This document shows, piece after piece, positions 45,619 to 56,987 of a DNA stretch of 64,000 nt. Origin of the DNA: Blepharisma stoltei (taxonomy: Eukaryota > Ciliophora > Heterotrichea > Heterotrichida > Blepharismidae). The first letter of the stretch is position 1. Each line of letters starts with the position of its first letter. Both the position numbers and the translations under genes were made by a program. The stretch is taken from the NCBI GenBank assembly GCA_914767885.1, contig CAJZBQ010000024.1:372001-436000 (forward strand), given 5' to 3'. The notes beneath the pieces were generated by a model. The model was not told where the DNA came from, searched no databases, and was given only the letters and a program-made list of their open reading frames with translations.

Positions 45619-46466
45619 TTATATACACTTTTTATTATGTTTATTACGAATTTTTGGATTTAATATTTGGTCCATCTCTTTCTTTATTCGCTGAGTTTTG
45701 CTGCTAAATCTCCCTAGTCGAGTTTTAGTCTTTGAGTGCCAATTATCGATTTTTTCTTTTTGCATTGTACAGTCGCTGATGATATTATCTAGCCTGAAAA
45801 ATAGCTCTTGTCTAGGCTGTGATAAAGACACTTCTCTACTATTTGTTGGAGAGTTCTTTGGGGAGTTTGCTAGAGAGCCAGGCTGAGATTTAAAGTCTCT
45901 TATATATTGGGCCTGTTTTATATCGAAAATTTTCGCAACGTATTGGGTTGGAGTGAATTTTAGCTCAGACTTTAGTTCAGCAGGCATGTTTCTTATAAAG
46001 TTTAGTGGGCAAGTTGTACGTGATTTTAGGAGTTTTTCACTTTTATGCTTTGGCTTTTCTAGATTATGCTTACCACCATCCTTGAGCAAGTTTTTTTGGT
46101 TCTATATATGGGGGATTCATTTTTTATTTTGAAATTCATTTTAAATTTCTGATTTAATTATAACTTAATATTATTATAAATACGAGAGACAGTTTATACT
46201 AAAACATTTCTATACTCTCTCTAGGGTTAATATTCCAATAAATAGGAATATTCATTAGATTTACTCACTAGACTGAGAAAGGAGGAGTTAGGAGTTGAAT
46301 CTCCAGCTGGCTGAATTAAGATACTTGGGGATGTATGCTTGTGAGAATGGTTTATTTTTATATCAAGCTCTCCCATTGTGTGCGGTGTTCGGTTAAGAAA
46401 ATCCTGAGGTGAAGGGTTCCAACGGACTCGTAACTTAACTTCAGATGTTGCTGGTCTTTGCCTCAT
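45619..46466 (-). CDS. Unrecognised basic protein, probably one gene in two parts
   Basis: Upstream part (MRQRPATSEVKLRVRWNPSP, GELDIKINHSHKHTSP) and downstream part (EKPKHKSEKLLKSRTTCP, LKFTPTQYVAKIFDIKQAQY, WHSKTKTRLGRFSSKTQR) are both open on the minus strand and lack a second ATG. Removing 46071-46261 (TA to TA, 191 bp) joins SLVSK to HNLEKPK and gives 218 residues with exact phase. The protein is basic and Ser-rich with no known domain. The two parts could also be separate genes, but the lower one would lack a start. Confidence 0.45.
46071..46261. other. Possible 191-bp IES
   Basis: TA at 46071-46072 and 46262-46263. Stops occur in the gene frame inside. Terminal repeats are weak. Chosen only because it restores one frame. 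Confidence 0.35.
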
Positions 46467-46683
46467 TTTTAAATAGATTTATTATTAAGGATTTCCCACG
46501 GAATTTCTTGGTATGGCAGCTTTCAGAATTATTTCACTCAATATGATTTATTTATTTAAGACTATATAAAATTAATTACTATTAGGAAAAACAGAGTAAT
46601 TGCTTCAGAATGGAGGAAATTATAAGTACCATAATAAACTTATAAATAAAAAAAAGCAAGATAAAATTCTCCTATAAAATATT

Positions 46684-49600
46684 ATGATGATTCTTCATTT
46701 TTTATTGCTTTTCCCAACAATTTCTGCTTCTTTGAATTTTACTCGTCTTCCATATACGAATCCTCCTCCCCCAGCAAGATGCTATAATGCTATGGATTAT
46801 GACCCAGTCACTAACTCCCTCATCATTTTTGGAGGTATTAAAAGCAACACAGAGCTTTATAGAGACATATGGCAATTTGAATTAAATACAAAGTTATGAA
46901 ATATGCTTGAGACAACGTCGTCTTACTATCTAGGTATGTTTTAATGAAGACGGAAGAAGTGGTCCAGCTGTCTTTATAGATGATGCTACACAAATGTTTT
47001 ATACTTTTGGTGGACGATCCTTAAAAGGTGCTCAAAACGATCTATGAGGGTTTAATTTAAACACAATGCAAGTAATTTTTATGAAGTGAAATGAAATTAG
47101 TGTGAGTGGAGATATTCCGGCACCTAGAACTCTGCCAGCTTTTACAAAATATAAACAAAATGGAAAATTAAAATTTGCTATATACGGTGGAATTGGGCTA
47201 GATGGAGATGAAGATAGCTTACTTTATCATTTAAAAACAAAGAAAAATTATTTTAAATAATAAACTTTTTTTTTCATTATTTTAAAATTGGATTACTATA
47301 CTGTAAGCGATTTTTATTTCTAAAATTATCTACATGTTTTAAAAAGTTAACACTAAAGCTAAAAAGGATTTAGTAATTTTGGATGTTGCTAATATGGAGT
47401 GAACACTTATGCCTGCGAGTGGAAATACTCCTGGCCGCCTTACCTCTGCATCTTTGCAATATTTCGATGGAATGCTGTATTTAGCTGGAGGAGTTGATGA
47501 CTCTATTCCTATTAACTTTCGCTACAATGATGAATTTTATCAATATGATTTGACAAAAAAATATTGGAAAAAAATTGGCAATCCTAGCCATACTTACACA
47601 CATAGAAGTTTAGCAGGGAGCATTGTATATGATGAAAATTTTTATTTATTTTTCGGCTGAAGTGATAAATTAGGGAGAGACGTTTCTGAAATCAGTAAGG
47701 TAAATTTAAATGACATAAATTATGAGTGAATTTCAGTTCCAGTTTTGGATAATTCCTATTCAGTTACTTTATTAAGAGATTCGTACAGTTTTATATCAGT
47801 AAATTCTTCACTTTTTATTTTTGCAGGGTATAATATGACATCAGGAAATTTAAACGATTTAGCTCAGTTTAGTGTATCAGGATTTCCAATTACATATGAT
47901 TGTTTATCAGAGCTTTACACTGGACCTTCTGCAAGGTCTCATCATGTAATGCTTACTTACTTACTTACTTAGTTACTTAGGTTTTTAAAGTGTCTTCCCT
48001 CTTCCGCAGGATGATTAGGCATGCATAAGCCCATCCTTTTAAATCCCAACTAGTGATGTCAGCAGCGTTCCTCCCTATATGTAGGCATTCCAGAAGACTC
48101 CACTTGTCAGGCCAGAAGGTCCGCACTGGCCTCGTTGGCCTCGCCCGAACTTGACTCCTGCGCGTGTTCCGCCTAAGGGTCACCCTCCTCGGGTGTGTCA
48201 AGCAGAAAAACCAGGTACTCCTAGTATCCTGGACCAAAGAAATACCCTATGCGGTATTCCATATTGGTGTTGCGGATAAAGGTCCACGTGGAAAACTGAA
48301 CCCTATAATAATAAAAGCGAAGGAAGGAATAGTTCTCGGAGAGAGAATTAATTCCGCACTGAGCATTTTATTATTATCCTCATCATGTAATGCAAGTTAT
48401 CGAAGGGAATATTTACATTTTTGGTGGAGACGCAAAAGGATCCAAACTCAATGATTTATGAGTTTTTGACCCAGAAACTGAAGTTTGGGAAATTCTTTTC
48501 CCTGATGGGGATGTACCAACGCCGAGATCACATCATTCATCAGGAGCACAAGGAAATGTTATGTATATTTTTGGCGGTATTGATCAAAGTGGCGTTTTGC
48601 TAAATGACTTATATCAATTTGATGCAACTTCAAACGTTTGAAAAGTTATTAAATCTTCAAACTTGAACTTGCCATCAGCTCGATATTCTACTTGTGCAGT
48701 TTATTCTATTCCAATATTGTATATTTTCGGCGGAATGACGACAGCAGGAGTTTCAAATGAACTTTGAAGCTATAATTGTGGGTTGAATACTTTCTCCTTA
48801 ATATCATCTGATGCTCCTTATAGACTTTATTATCCTCGATGTGCTGTTGATACGTCAGCTACCACATTTTTTGTATTAAATGGAGACGCGGAAAGACAAG
48901 AATCAATTGGTGTTTTATTTTCGTTTAATTTTTCCAGTAAAAACTGGAAAATACTAAAACAACCAGAAACACCAAAAAGAAATAAGTCTGACGGCGTTGC
49001 AATATTAATTGGAGATTTTGGAGTTTTAAAAAACTACTAAAATTTATTTTTATATTAAAAAATTTATCAAATGAATTTGATTAATTTTAAATAGAAAGTG
49101 GAAAAATTTTTTTAATCAGATTTTGTAATGTATATTGGAGGACATCAATGAGGTACAGATCCAATTTCCTCGGTATATGCAATTGATTTATCGAATAGTT
49201 TTCAGTATATTGATTATCCTTCAACTCCTATGCACTTTATTGGGTCAGCTTTTGCGTATTATAAAACAGATCTCTATGTTCATGGAGGGGTTTCATCAAC
49301 TAAATCATTTATAAGAATTTCGATCCCTGTAGTAAATTTCTATAAAATTAGCCTAAAACAATTTTGCACTAATGAATCATGCCCTGCTCCTTGCAGTCCG
49401 GGCACATATGAATCAATGAATGGTTGCAAGGGGTCGAGAGGAATTTCTCGCTTGGTAAATTCCTCACATTTTTAAGGTTGTTTTTTTGCAAGATGGCAAA
49501 TTCTGCTGACTCACTTTTACAGCCATTTTTTTAAATTTTTTCCACTATTGAAAATATATGGCGTAATTTACTCCGAGAACAGTAAAAATTACGGTGAAAT

Positions 49601-52590
49601 TAATCCAAGGATGTTAAATTCCTATCGACCTTTTGCAAGCCATGTGAAAAAGGAACTTATAATCATGAGTTTGGCAAGCCAGTTTGCTATGATTGTAATC
49701 CAGGAACTTATAATCCAAATATAGGAAGTAATACAGTAAGAGAGTGTTTTCCATGCAAGGAAGGGAAATTTAATAATTTAGTTGGGCAATCTAACTTCTA
49801 CAGTTCAGAAAGATAGAGGTTCGATATTAAATGAAATGGCTACAGATTTTTATTTTACGTTTTCTTAATTTTGTTTTATTATATTTAAGAATATATAACG
49901 CATATATTTTTTTGGATCGCCCTGAAACAATGCCTAAAGGGGTAAAGTAGCGATATGAAAATCAGACTGAAAATGGCAAATGCTATTTTGAGAGTAGGCT
50001 CATGCTTGACTTGCCAAAAAGAACCTATAGATAATTTTTTGTCAAATTTTGCCTGCACGGTAGTTGTCATTTCCATTTTGACTTATTAAATTACTACTTT
50101 ACCTCTTAAAACGTTGCTTCTCACTCCCTCGCCCTTTAAATTGGAACAAAACATCAGCAACATTTGCATTTTTTTGGTGCTTTAGCCCGGCTTTAAATTG
50201 GAGCAAATTTTTGTTTTTCAATAGGAAAATTTTAGCAATGAAAATGCTAATTTTTATAAAATTAGCTTTGACCTAATTTAATAGACGATATGAAAGTAGA
50301 ATGATGTTTAAACAGTTTTTAAGCTGAATCAATTAATTTTTTTATTTAATTCTTCATAAAAATAAATTAAAATTCAAAGTACGTGTCCGATTTATATTTT
50401 TAAAATTGTTATAGAGAAAAAAAATAAATGATTTTTTTTTAAACGAAAATTAATCATTTTTTAAATTGAAACAGGAATTTTTGTTCCAATTTAAAGGGGG
50501 AGTCAGCGATCTAAATGGGTTTCAAGCATACTAAAATTAATTTATTATTAAAAAATCATATTTTAAGAGAAATAATGGCTTACTTTCTATTAACTTGGAG
50601 GAGTAAGTGCAAAAAATGTTCTTTAAATGACTACTGCCCAAGTGGGAGTTCAAGTCCTCAAGAATTATCAGATATTTTATCATATACTTGGCAGCAGCCC
50701 ATCAACTATAAAGAGCATTCTAAAGAAGCCTCAGATATGAATAAAAAATATGTATACACATGCATTGCTTTATTTTCAATCTTCACAGCTTTAACTGTCC
50801 TTTTACGAGGGTTTAGAAATAAACTAAAGGTCATTGATTTTTATTCAAAATACCACAATATCGAGCATAATAGCATCTTAAAGAGCACTAAAAATAGGCT
50901 TGGAGGATACTTTACAGTAGCATTTTTTATTGGTGCTTCGTGATTTATTTATGGTAATATTTCAACATATGTTATTGATAATATTGCAGAAACCAAAGCC
51001 CTTTTACCATTGGCAGCTGTATGATATAAAGCCTCATCCTTAAATGGAAATATTACTTTAATAGTTACACTCATACGATATGGTGGAAATTGTACCAACA
51101 ATGGTACTTGTATTGAAAATCTAAAAATTGATTCAAATAAAATTTTCAATCCTTATACAAGTAAATCATGCTATATGGACACCAATAATAATTGCATAAT
51201 CACTTATTTATGCAACAATTGTGAAGTCTGAACTGAGGCAGAAATTAATATTTCACTTCAGGAACCTTTGAGCTATTGTGCAGGAATTTTAGTAAATTTG
51301 ACATCAACTTCATCTATACCTAATGAAATAAGTAGTGAACAAATAGGCGTTATGACAGATAGCAACAAAATCTTTAGAGGGCTTGATCCAACTATATTCT
51401 ATTTTATTATGACGCCTTCAATATTTCAGTCTGTATTTTCTTTATGGCCAGATAAATTATATGGATATTATGTAGGGATCTCAGCAAATCCAGTAAAAGG
51501 ATCCCAGAGTTATGCGTATGAGCTGGGTAGAATAATAAAAATTTTTTATGTGCCAGGTGGGTTTTGGGAAAAAATAGGGATTTTTTTTAATGGAGTTAAA
51601 AATTCGTAAAAAAGGCATCTGATAAAAAGCTTTTTTCACTTCACCCTATGAGCTCCCATTTAGCTCAGATTTAAATATCAAAATTGTAATGGACAAAAAT
51701 GAATTCTGTTTAAATACAACAAGGAGTGCTAAACAAACAATGCTTATATTAGTCAGCGCATTGCTAGGAGCAGTTTTTGGGTGAAAAGGAGCAATGAAAG
51801 GTTACGTTAGGTTAGTTTGTTAAAATTCAGGTGTTAGCCATATTGGTGACGCAGTCACCAAAGATCTACTGTATAGAAGTTTCATCCTCTTTTCGACTCC
51901 ACCCAGATGGTCTATCCCCGAAGATAGATGAAACTTCTGATACCTTCTCTCCTCCTTGCGGTTTTAGTCTTGGGTGCTCATAGATTTCTGTGTGGCTCTA
52001 CTACGGGAGATTGAGTTTGATTGATTCCAAGGATCAACTCCTTGAAGCCTGCCAGGCGTCGATGTGCCTTCCTTCGACATCTACAGGAAAAAGACAAGTC
52101 CTGTGGGCCGAAACTCCCAGTTTCTAGGTAGAGGAATGTCCATGGGTCCTCGAATCCAAAGAACGTTGCTGAATATCACCATTTCCAATTACAGGAAGGC
52201 AGAAAAAACTTATTTGAATGCACTGCTCCTTAGCCTGCACTTACATCTCGACTCGGAGTCCGTCCCAGTTCGCCATAGCCATAAGGTCTGAACTGTTATG
52301 CCAAGGGGTAAGCAGACCTGTGTCATCATTTTAATGCATTTGGATCAATGAAAGGTGCAATGCATTACTTAGAGAAATGCACTTTATTTTTTAGCAAAAA
52401 GATTCACCAAAAAATTCATTTATTAAAAATGGCTTCAGCTAATAAACATCTGATTCATATATTTAATTCAAAAATAGTAAGCAAAGAAGCCCATCCCTAT
52501 AGTATCGAAGAGAGTGAAGAAAATGATGGCTTAAGAAGCATAGAATTACTTTTCGAAAGCTATTCATCTCAACATCAGCTATTTCAATAA
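46684..52590 (+). CDS. Kelch / Cys-rich / transmembrane protein, paralogue 1
   Basis: About 1159 residues after removal of two introns (46934-46949, 16 nt; 47072-47086, 15 nt) and seven inserts. Order: signal peptide (MMILHFLLLFPTISA); a set of Kelch/galactose-oxidase blades with FGG motifs (NSLIIFGGIKSN, MYIFGGIDQS, LYIFGGMTTAG); GCC2/GCC3 ephrin-receptor-like Cys repeats (CSPGTYESMNGC, CNPGTYNPNIGS, CFPCKEGKF); one membrane helix (YTCIALFSIFTALTVLL); a second (FTVAFFIGASWFIYGNI); a Cys-bearing loop (YGGNCTNNGTC); a final helix (TMLILVSALLGAVFG); a basic tail. Likely a surface receptor or adhesion protein. It carries the heaviest insert load of the three and could be decaying. Confidence 0.75.
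47220..47370. other. 151-bp IES in Kelch paralogue 1
   Basis: TA at 47220-47221 and 47371-47372. Removal gives EDSL-VILDVANMEW, matching SNLAILDVNSMKW of paralogue 2, which has no insert here. Confidence 0.85.
47953..48379 (-). mobile_element. Short retroposon (427 bp) with 14-bp duplication in a Kelch blade
   Basis: Flanked by TCATCATGTAATGC at 47939-47952 and 48380-48393, perfect. On the plus strand it starts with TTACTTACTTACTTACTTAG, so the minus-strand 3' end is a TAAG tail. The minus-strand 5' end (AATAAAATGCTCAGTGCGG) opens a frame of about 120 codons with a single stop. No TA pair would remove it cleanly. Confidence 0.88.
49027..49125. other. 99-bp IES in Kelch paralogue 1
   Basis: TA at 49027-49028 and 49126-49127. 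An 8-bp direct repeat AGATTTTG (49013, 49118) offers an alternative 105-bp removal, which would match the paralogue lengths exactly (GDFVMYIGG). Both keep the frame. Confidence 0.65.
49431..49639. mobile_element. 209-bp insert with TTGCAAG duplication, non-TA
   Basis: TTGCAAG occurs at 49424-49430 and 49633-49639. Ends are inverted: TTGCAAGGGGTCGAGAGG against TTGCAAAAGGTCGATAGG, continuing into AATTT. Removal between the heptamers restores GC-KPCEKGTYNH, as in paralogue 2. There is no TA at the boundary. Confidence 0.8.
49792..50603. other. 812-bp composite IES in Kelch paralogue 1
   Basis: TA at 49792-49793 and 50604-50605. Joins GQS to KCKKCSLNDYCP, in line with GQSLCKKCPIHYFCP of paralogue 3. 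Contains a family 2 MITE. Confidence 0.78.
50121..50502. mobile_element. Family 2 MITE (382 bp), TCA-flanked
   Basis: TCA at 50121-50123 and 50503-50505. Two motif copies at the left (GCCCTTTAAATTGGAACAAAA; GGCTTTAAATTGGAGCAAA) and a hairpin at the right. Nested in an IES. Confidence 0.85.
51517..51646. other. 130-bp IES in Kelch paralogue 1
   Basis: TA at 51517-51518 and 51647-51648, each within TATGAGCT. Removal restores SYAYELPFSSDLN as in paralogues 2 and 3. The length is not a multiple of three, so the gene needs it gone. Confidence 0.88.
51803..52345 (-). mobile_element. MATR-type short retroposon (543 bp) in Kelch paralogue 1
   Basis: CAATGAAAGGT at 51792-51802 and 52346-52356. The plus strand starts TTACGTTAGGTTAG, so the minus 3' tail is a CTAA type. 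About 500 bp align in outline with the copy at 15298-15811 (AGCCATATTG, ACAGGAAAAAGAC, CATGGGTCC, CATAAGGTCTG). It sits after the last membrane helix (FGWKGAMKG). Confidence 0.85.
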
Positions 52591-52868
52591 TTCTATTATT
52601 GAAATTTGAAAATTTTAAGAAGATTGCTTTTTTTTCTCTTATTTAATGAGTATTATAATCAGATTATCTTAATAATCTATAAATAATTAAAATCCAATTG
52701 CCTTATTTTATATAAAATAGACTTCAAATTTCACAATTTGCTAGTTTCAAAAATAGGCTTTTTCATAGAATGCAAATGCTGAGCTGTTCTTTTATAGAGA
52801 TATTCAAAGGAAAATTGCATTTATTCTCCATTAATTATCACAAACTTTTAAATATTTATTAGCCAAGC

Positions 52869-55800
52869 ATGACCTTCTTCAATTTTCTATTGATTTCATT
52901 GGCGCTCTCTGCATATCTTAACCTCACAAGTATTCCACTCACAAACCCTCCCCCTCCATCAAGATGTTATAATGCAATGGTTTATAATCCAATTAGCAAT
53001 TCTCTGATTATTTTTGGTGGGATAGAGAGCAACACTGAGTTTTATAATGATGTTTGGCAATTTGATTTAAATGCAAATTCGTGACAAATATTAGAGCCTT
53101 CCTCGTCCAAATATCTAGGTAATTCTTATTAAGATGGAAGAAGCGGATCAGCTGTTTTTATTGATGAAGCTATGCAAATTTTTTATACTTTTGGAGGAAA
53201 ATCGTTAAAAGGTGCTCAAAATGATCTTTGAGCTTTTAATTTAAGCACAATGGAGGTGAGCTTTATATAGTGAAATGAGATAATTATGAAAGGAGACATT
53301 CCATCGCCACGAACCCTTTCTGCATTTACAAAATATAGAGAAAATGGGAATTTAAAATTTGTTATATATGGAGGAGTTGGACTAAATGGTGATGAAAGCA
53401 ATTTAGCAATTTTAGATGTTAATTCAATGAAATGAAGTCTAATGCCTGCAAACGGAGATGCCCCAGACCGAATTTCAGCAGCTTCTTTAGAATATTATAA
53501 TGGAATGCTATACTTAGTTGGAGGTGTTGATGACTCAATTCCAGTTGACCTGAAATATAATATCGTTAGCTGCTATTTTGGAACTTTGGAACCTAAATGT
53601 GGAATCTTTTCCACGTGTGAAAAGATGATTCCACATGTGAAGCCTTTTGATTTCACACGTGGAAAAGATTCCACATTTAGGTTGCAAAGTTCCAAAATAA
53701 GCAACTAACGATAGTGATTTTTATCAATACGATTTGATTAAAAATATATGAGCAAAAATAAGCAATCCACGATTTATTTACACTCATAGGAGCTTCGCAG
53801 GAAGCGCGGTATATGATGGGTATTTTTACTTCTTTTTTGGCTGAAGTGATAAATCAGGCAAAGAAATTTTTGAGACAAGCATGGTCAATTTAAACGACCC
53901 AAATTTCCAATGATTAAATATAACCCTAGGAGACAAAGCAAGCACGAATGCTTTATATAGAGATTCTTATAGCTTTGCATCAGTGAATTCTTCGTTTTTT
54001 ATTTTTGCAGGATATAGCATGGCATCAGGAAATCTAAACGATTTGATTAAGTTTAATTTATCTGACAAAGAAATTACATATACATATCTGTCAAAACCTT
54101 ATACAGGCCCATCGGCACGATCTCATCACTCTATGCAAATTATGGAAGCAAATATTTACATATTTGGCGGAGACAAAAGTGGATTTAAGCTAAACGATTT
54201 ATGAAGATTTGACATTGAAACTGAGAATTGAGCGTTTCTTTATCCAAGCGGAGACATTCCCCCTGCCAGGTCACACCACTCAGCTGGTGCACAAGGAAAC
54301 GCGATGTATATATTTGGCGGAATAAGTGAAAGTGGCTCTTTTCTCAATGATTTATATCAATATGATGTGACTTCAAATCTTTGAAAGCATATTGAGCCCT
54401 CATCATTAAACACTCCATCAGCGCGATATTCTTCTTGTATAGTTTATTCAATTCCAATTCTATATATATTCGGAGGAATGACATCAACAGGAGTTTCAAA
54501 TGAACTTTGAACCTATGATTGCGGCTCGAATAAATTCACTTTAATATCAAAAAAGGCTCCTTATAGTATATATTATCCTCGATGTGCAGTTGATACTTCA
54601 GGCAGCATATTTTATGTATTAAATGGGCAAGGTGAAAGAGATGCACCAATGAGCTATATATTTTCTTTTAATTTGTCAAGCGCAGAGTGAAAAGTACTTA
54701 AAGAGCCTGATATTTTTGATAGAAACAAAGCTGATGGTATTGCTGTGTATATTGAAGACTTCGTAATATATATAGGAGGACAGCAATGAGGAACTGATCC
54801 AAAATCGTCAGCATATGCCATTGATTTATTGAATAATTTCCAATATTATGACTACCCATTATCTCCTATGCATTTTATTGGATCAGCTTTTGCATATTAT
54901 AAAACAGACATTTACGTGCATGGAGGGGTGGCATCTACTGATTTAATTATAAGAAACTTAATCCCTGTCATAAATTTTTATAAAATAAGCTTGACACAAT
55001 TTTGCAACCATAACTCATGTCCTGCTATTTGCAGCCCTGGAACTTATATAGCCAAAAATAGCTGCAAACCTTGTGAAAGAGGAACATATAATCACAAATT
55101 TGGTCAAGCAGCTTGCAATGATTGTGATCTAGGAACCTATAATCCGAACATAGGAAGTAATTCAGTTAGAGAATGCTTTCCATGTAAAGCAGGCGAATTC
55201 AGTGATTTAAGAGGGCAATATAGATGCAAACTTTGTCCATTATATCATTACTGTCCAACTGGAAGCTCAAAACCATCAGATATACCATCAAGCACAATGT
55301 ATAGCTCGTTGCAGCCTCGCAGTTATACAGGAAATTCAGGAGAAGTTTCAGCACTAAACACATATTATTTGTACTCCAGCATAGGATTTTTCATAATTGT
55401 AACAATATCAATTATTATTTCTAAAGACCTAAGAAATGAGCTGAGAAAAATCGATTCATATTCAGAAAATCATAACTTAGAACTAGAGGCAGTAATGAGG
55501 AAATCAAAAAATAGGTTTGGAGGCTATTTTACTATAGGATTTATAGTGGGTGCTTTATGACTTATATATGCCAATATTGTAACATATATTCTTGACAATG
55601 CGGTTGAAACCAAGACTTTATTACCTTTAGCTGCAGTATGAGATGAAACAAAGTCATATAGAGGGGATATTACCCTCGTGCTCACTCTTCTTAGATATGG
55701 AGGAAATTGCACAAATAATGGTGCCTGCGTTGAAAGTTTATATACTACTTCAAACCAAGTAGTAAGCTCCTCTGTTAATCAATCATGCTATATGGATCCT

Positions 55801-56496
55801 AATGATAATTGCATAGTGACTTTCTTTTGTAAAAACTGCGAATTCTCTACTGGAGCGGAAATTAATGTATTACTGCAAGAATCTTTGAGTTTCTGCTCAG
55901 GAATTTTGGTAAATTTAACATCAACCTCTTCTATTCCTAATGAGATCAGCAGCGAAAAAATTGGAGTCATGTCTGACCAAAATAAGATTTTTAGAGGCTA
56001 TAGTCCGACTACTTTTTATTTTACTATGACGCCTTCATTATTCAAATCTTCAGTTTCATCTTGGCCCAGTAAGTCAACTGGATATCACGTTGAGATATTG
56101 TCCTCACCTTCCAAAGGATCACAGCATTATGCATATGAACTTCCTTTCAGCTCAGATTTGAACGTTAAGATTGTAATAGAAAAGAATAATGACTGTCTGA
56201 GTACAACAAGAAATGCCAAGCATACGCTTCTTATTTTGCTGAGTGCTGTGCTAGGAGCAGTTTTTGGGTGAAAAGGAACGATGCAAGGAATAATGCAGAC
56301 TATAGAAAGGAGGATATGGTATGCCCGTACAAAAATCAGTAAAGCAGTACAAATATCAAATTCAATTGCTTCAAGCAAAAATTTAGCTAATATTTTCAAT
56401 TCAGAAATTATAAATAAAGATGAAATCTGTTGCAGTGTAGAAGAAAATGATAAAAACTACTTGTTGGGGAGAAAAAAGACTTGCTATCCTGAATAA
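52869..56496 (+). CDS. Kelch / Cys-rich / transmembrane protein, paralogue 2
   Basis: 1148 residues with two 15-nt introns (53119-53133 and 53256-53270) and one palindromic IES (53561-53711). Signal peptide MTFFNFLLISLALSAYL, Kelch blades (SLIIFGGIESNTEF, NMEANIYIFGGDKSG-type, YIFGGISESGS, LYIFGGMTSTG), Cys-rich repeats (CSPGTYIAKNSC, CDLGTYNPNIGSN, CPLYHYCPTGSS), a membrane helix (YSSIGFFIIVTISIII), a second (FTIGFIVGALWLIYANI), a lumenal or outside Cys loop (RYGGNCTNNGACV, CYMDPNDNCIVTFFC) and a last helix (LLILLSAVLGAVFGW). More than 15 in-frame TGA encode Trp, many at conserved FDL-W or W-x-D blade positions. It is the least disturbed copy and the best reference for the family. Confidence 0.88.
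53561..53711. repeat. 151-bp palindromic IES (TATCGTTA family)
   Basis: TA at 53561-53562 and 53712-53713. Arms of about 70 bp start TATCGTTAGCTGC and TATCGTTAGTTGC and pair almost perfectly; the core has CCACGTGTGAAA on both arms. Removal gives DLKYN-SDFYQYD, matching RYNDEFYQYD of paralogue 1. Confidence 0.9.
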
Positions 56497-56987
56497 AGTA
56501 GCTTATATAAGCTGCTTTTTGATTTTTTAATTATGAGAGAAATAATTATTTTTCCTAAGATTTAAAATAAATTATTATTCTCAACACTTATTTAAATAGA
56601 GGAAAGCTAATCATTAATAATTTCATATACAATTTTAAATAAGTTATATTGAATACGTGACTCCATTTATATAATATAATTAGCAACTTCTTCTTCGATC
56701 TAAAAATTAAATTTTTTGGCTTAATAGGCACAATTATTAAGATAAATTGCTTTTTTTATGATCATTGCTCAATTATCGTAGTAGATGCACCTAAATAAGC
56801 TTTTTCCAAAGAAATCTATTTTGCCCTTGGGTAGTATTTCTAATTATACCATTAAACTGAAACATTTTATGGAGGTTACATCAAGCAATAACTAAAGCAT
56901 GAATTTTATAAATAATCAATTAGTTTTCTTTTCGTTTTTCGTCTCGTTTCTTATTAAAACTTCCATTCTCCATATGCTTATATAAAT
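56497..56987. other. Intergenic between Kelch paralogues 2 and 3
   Basis: 490 bp, AT-rich. No repeat or frame noted. Confidence 0.4.
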
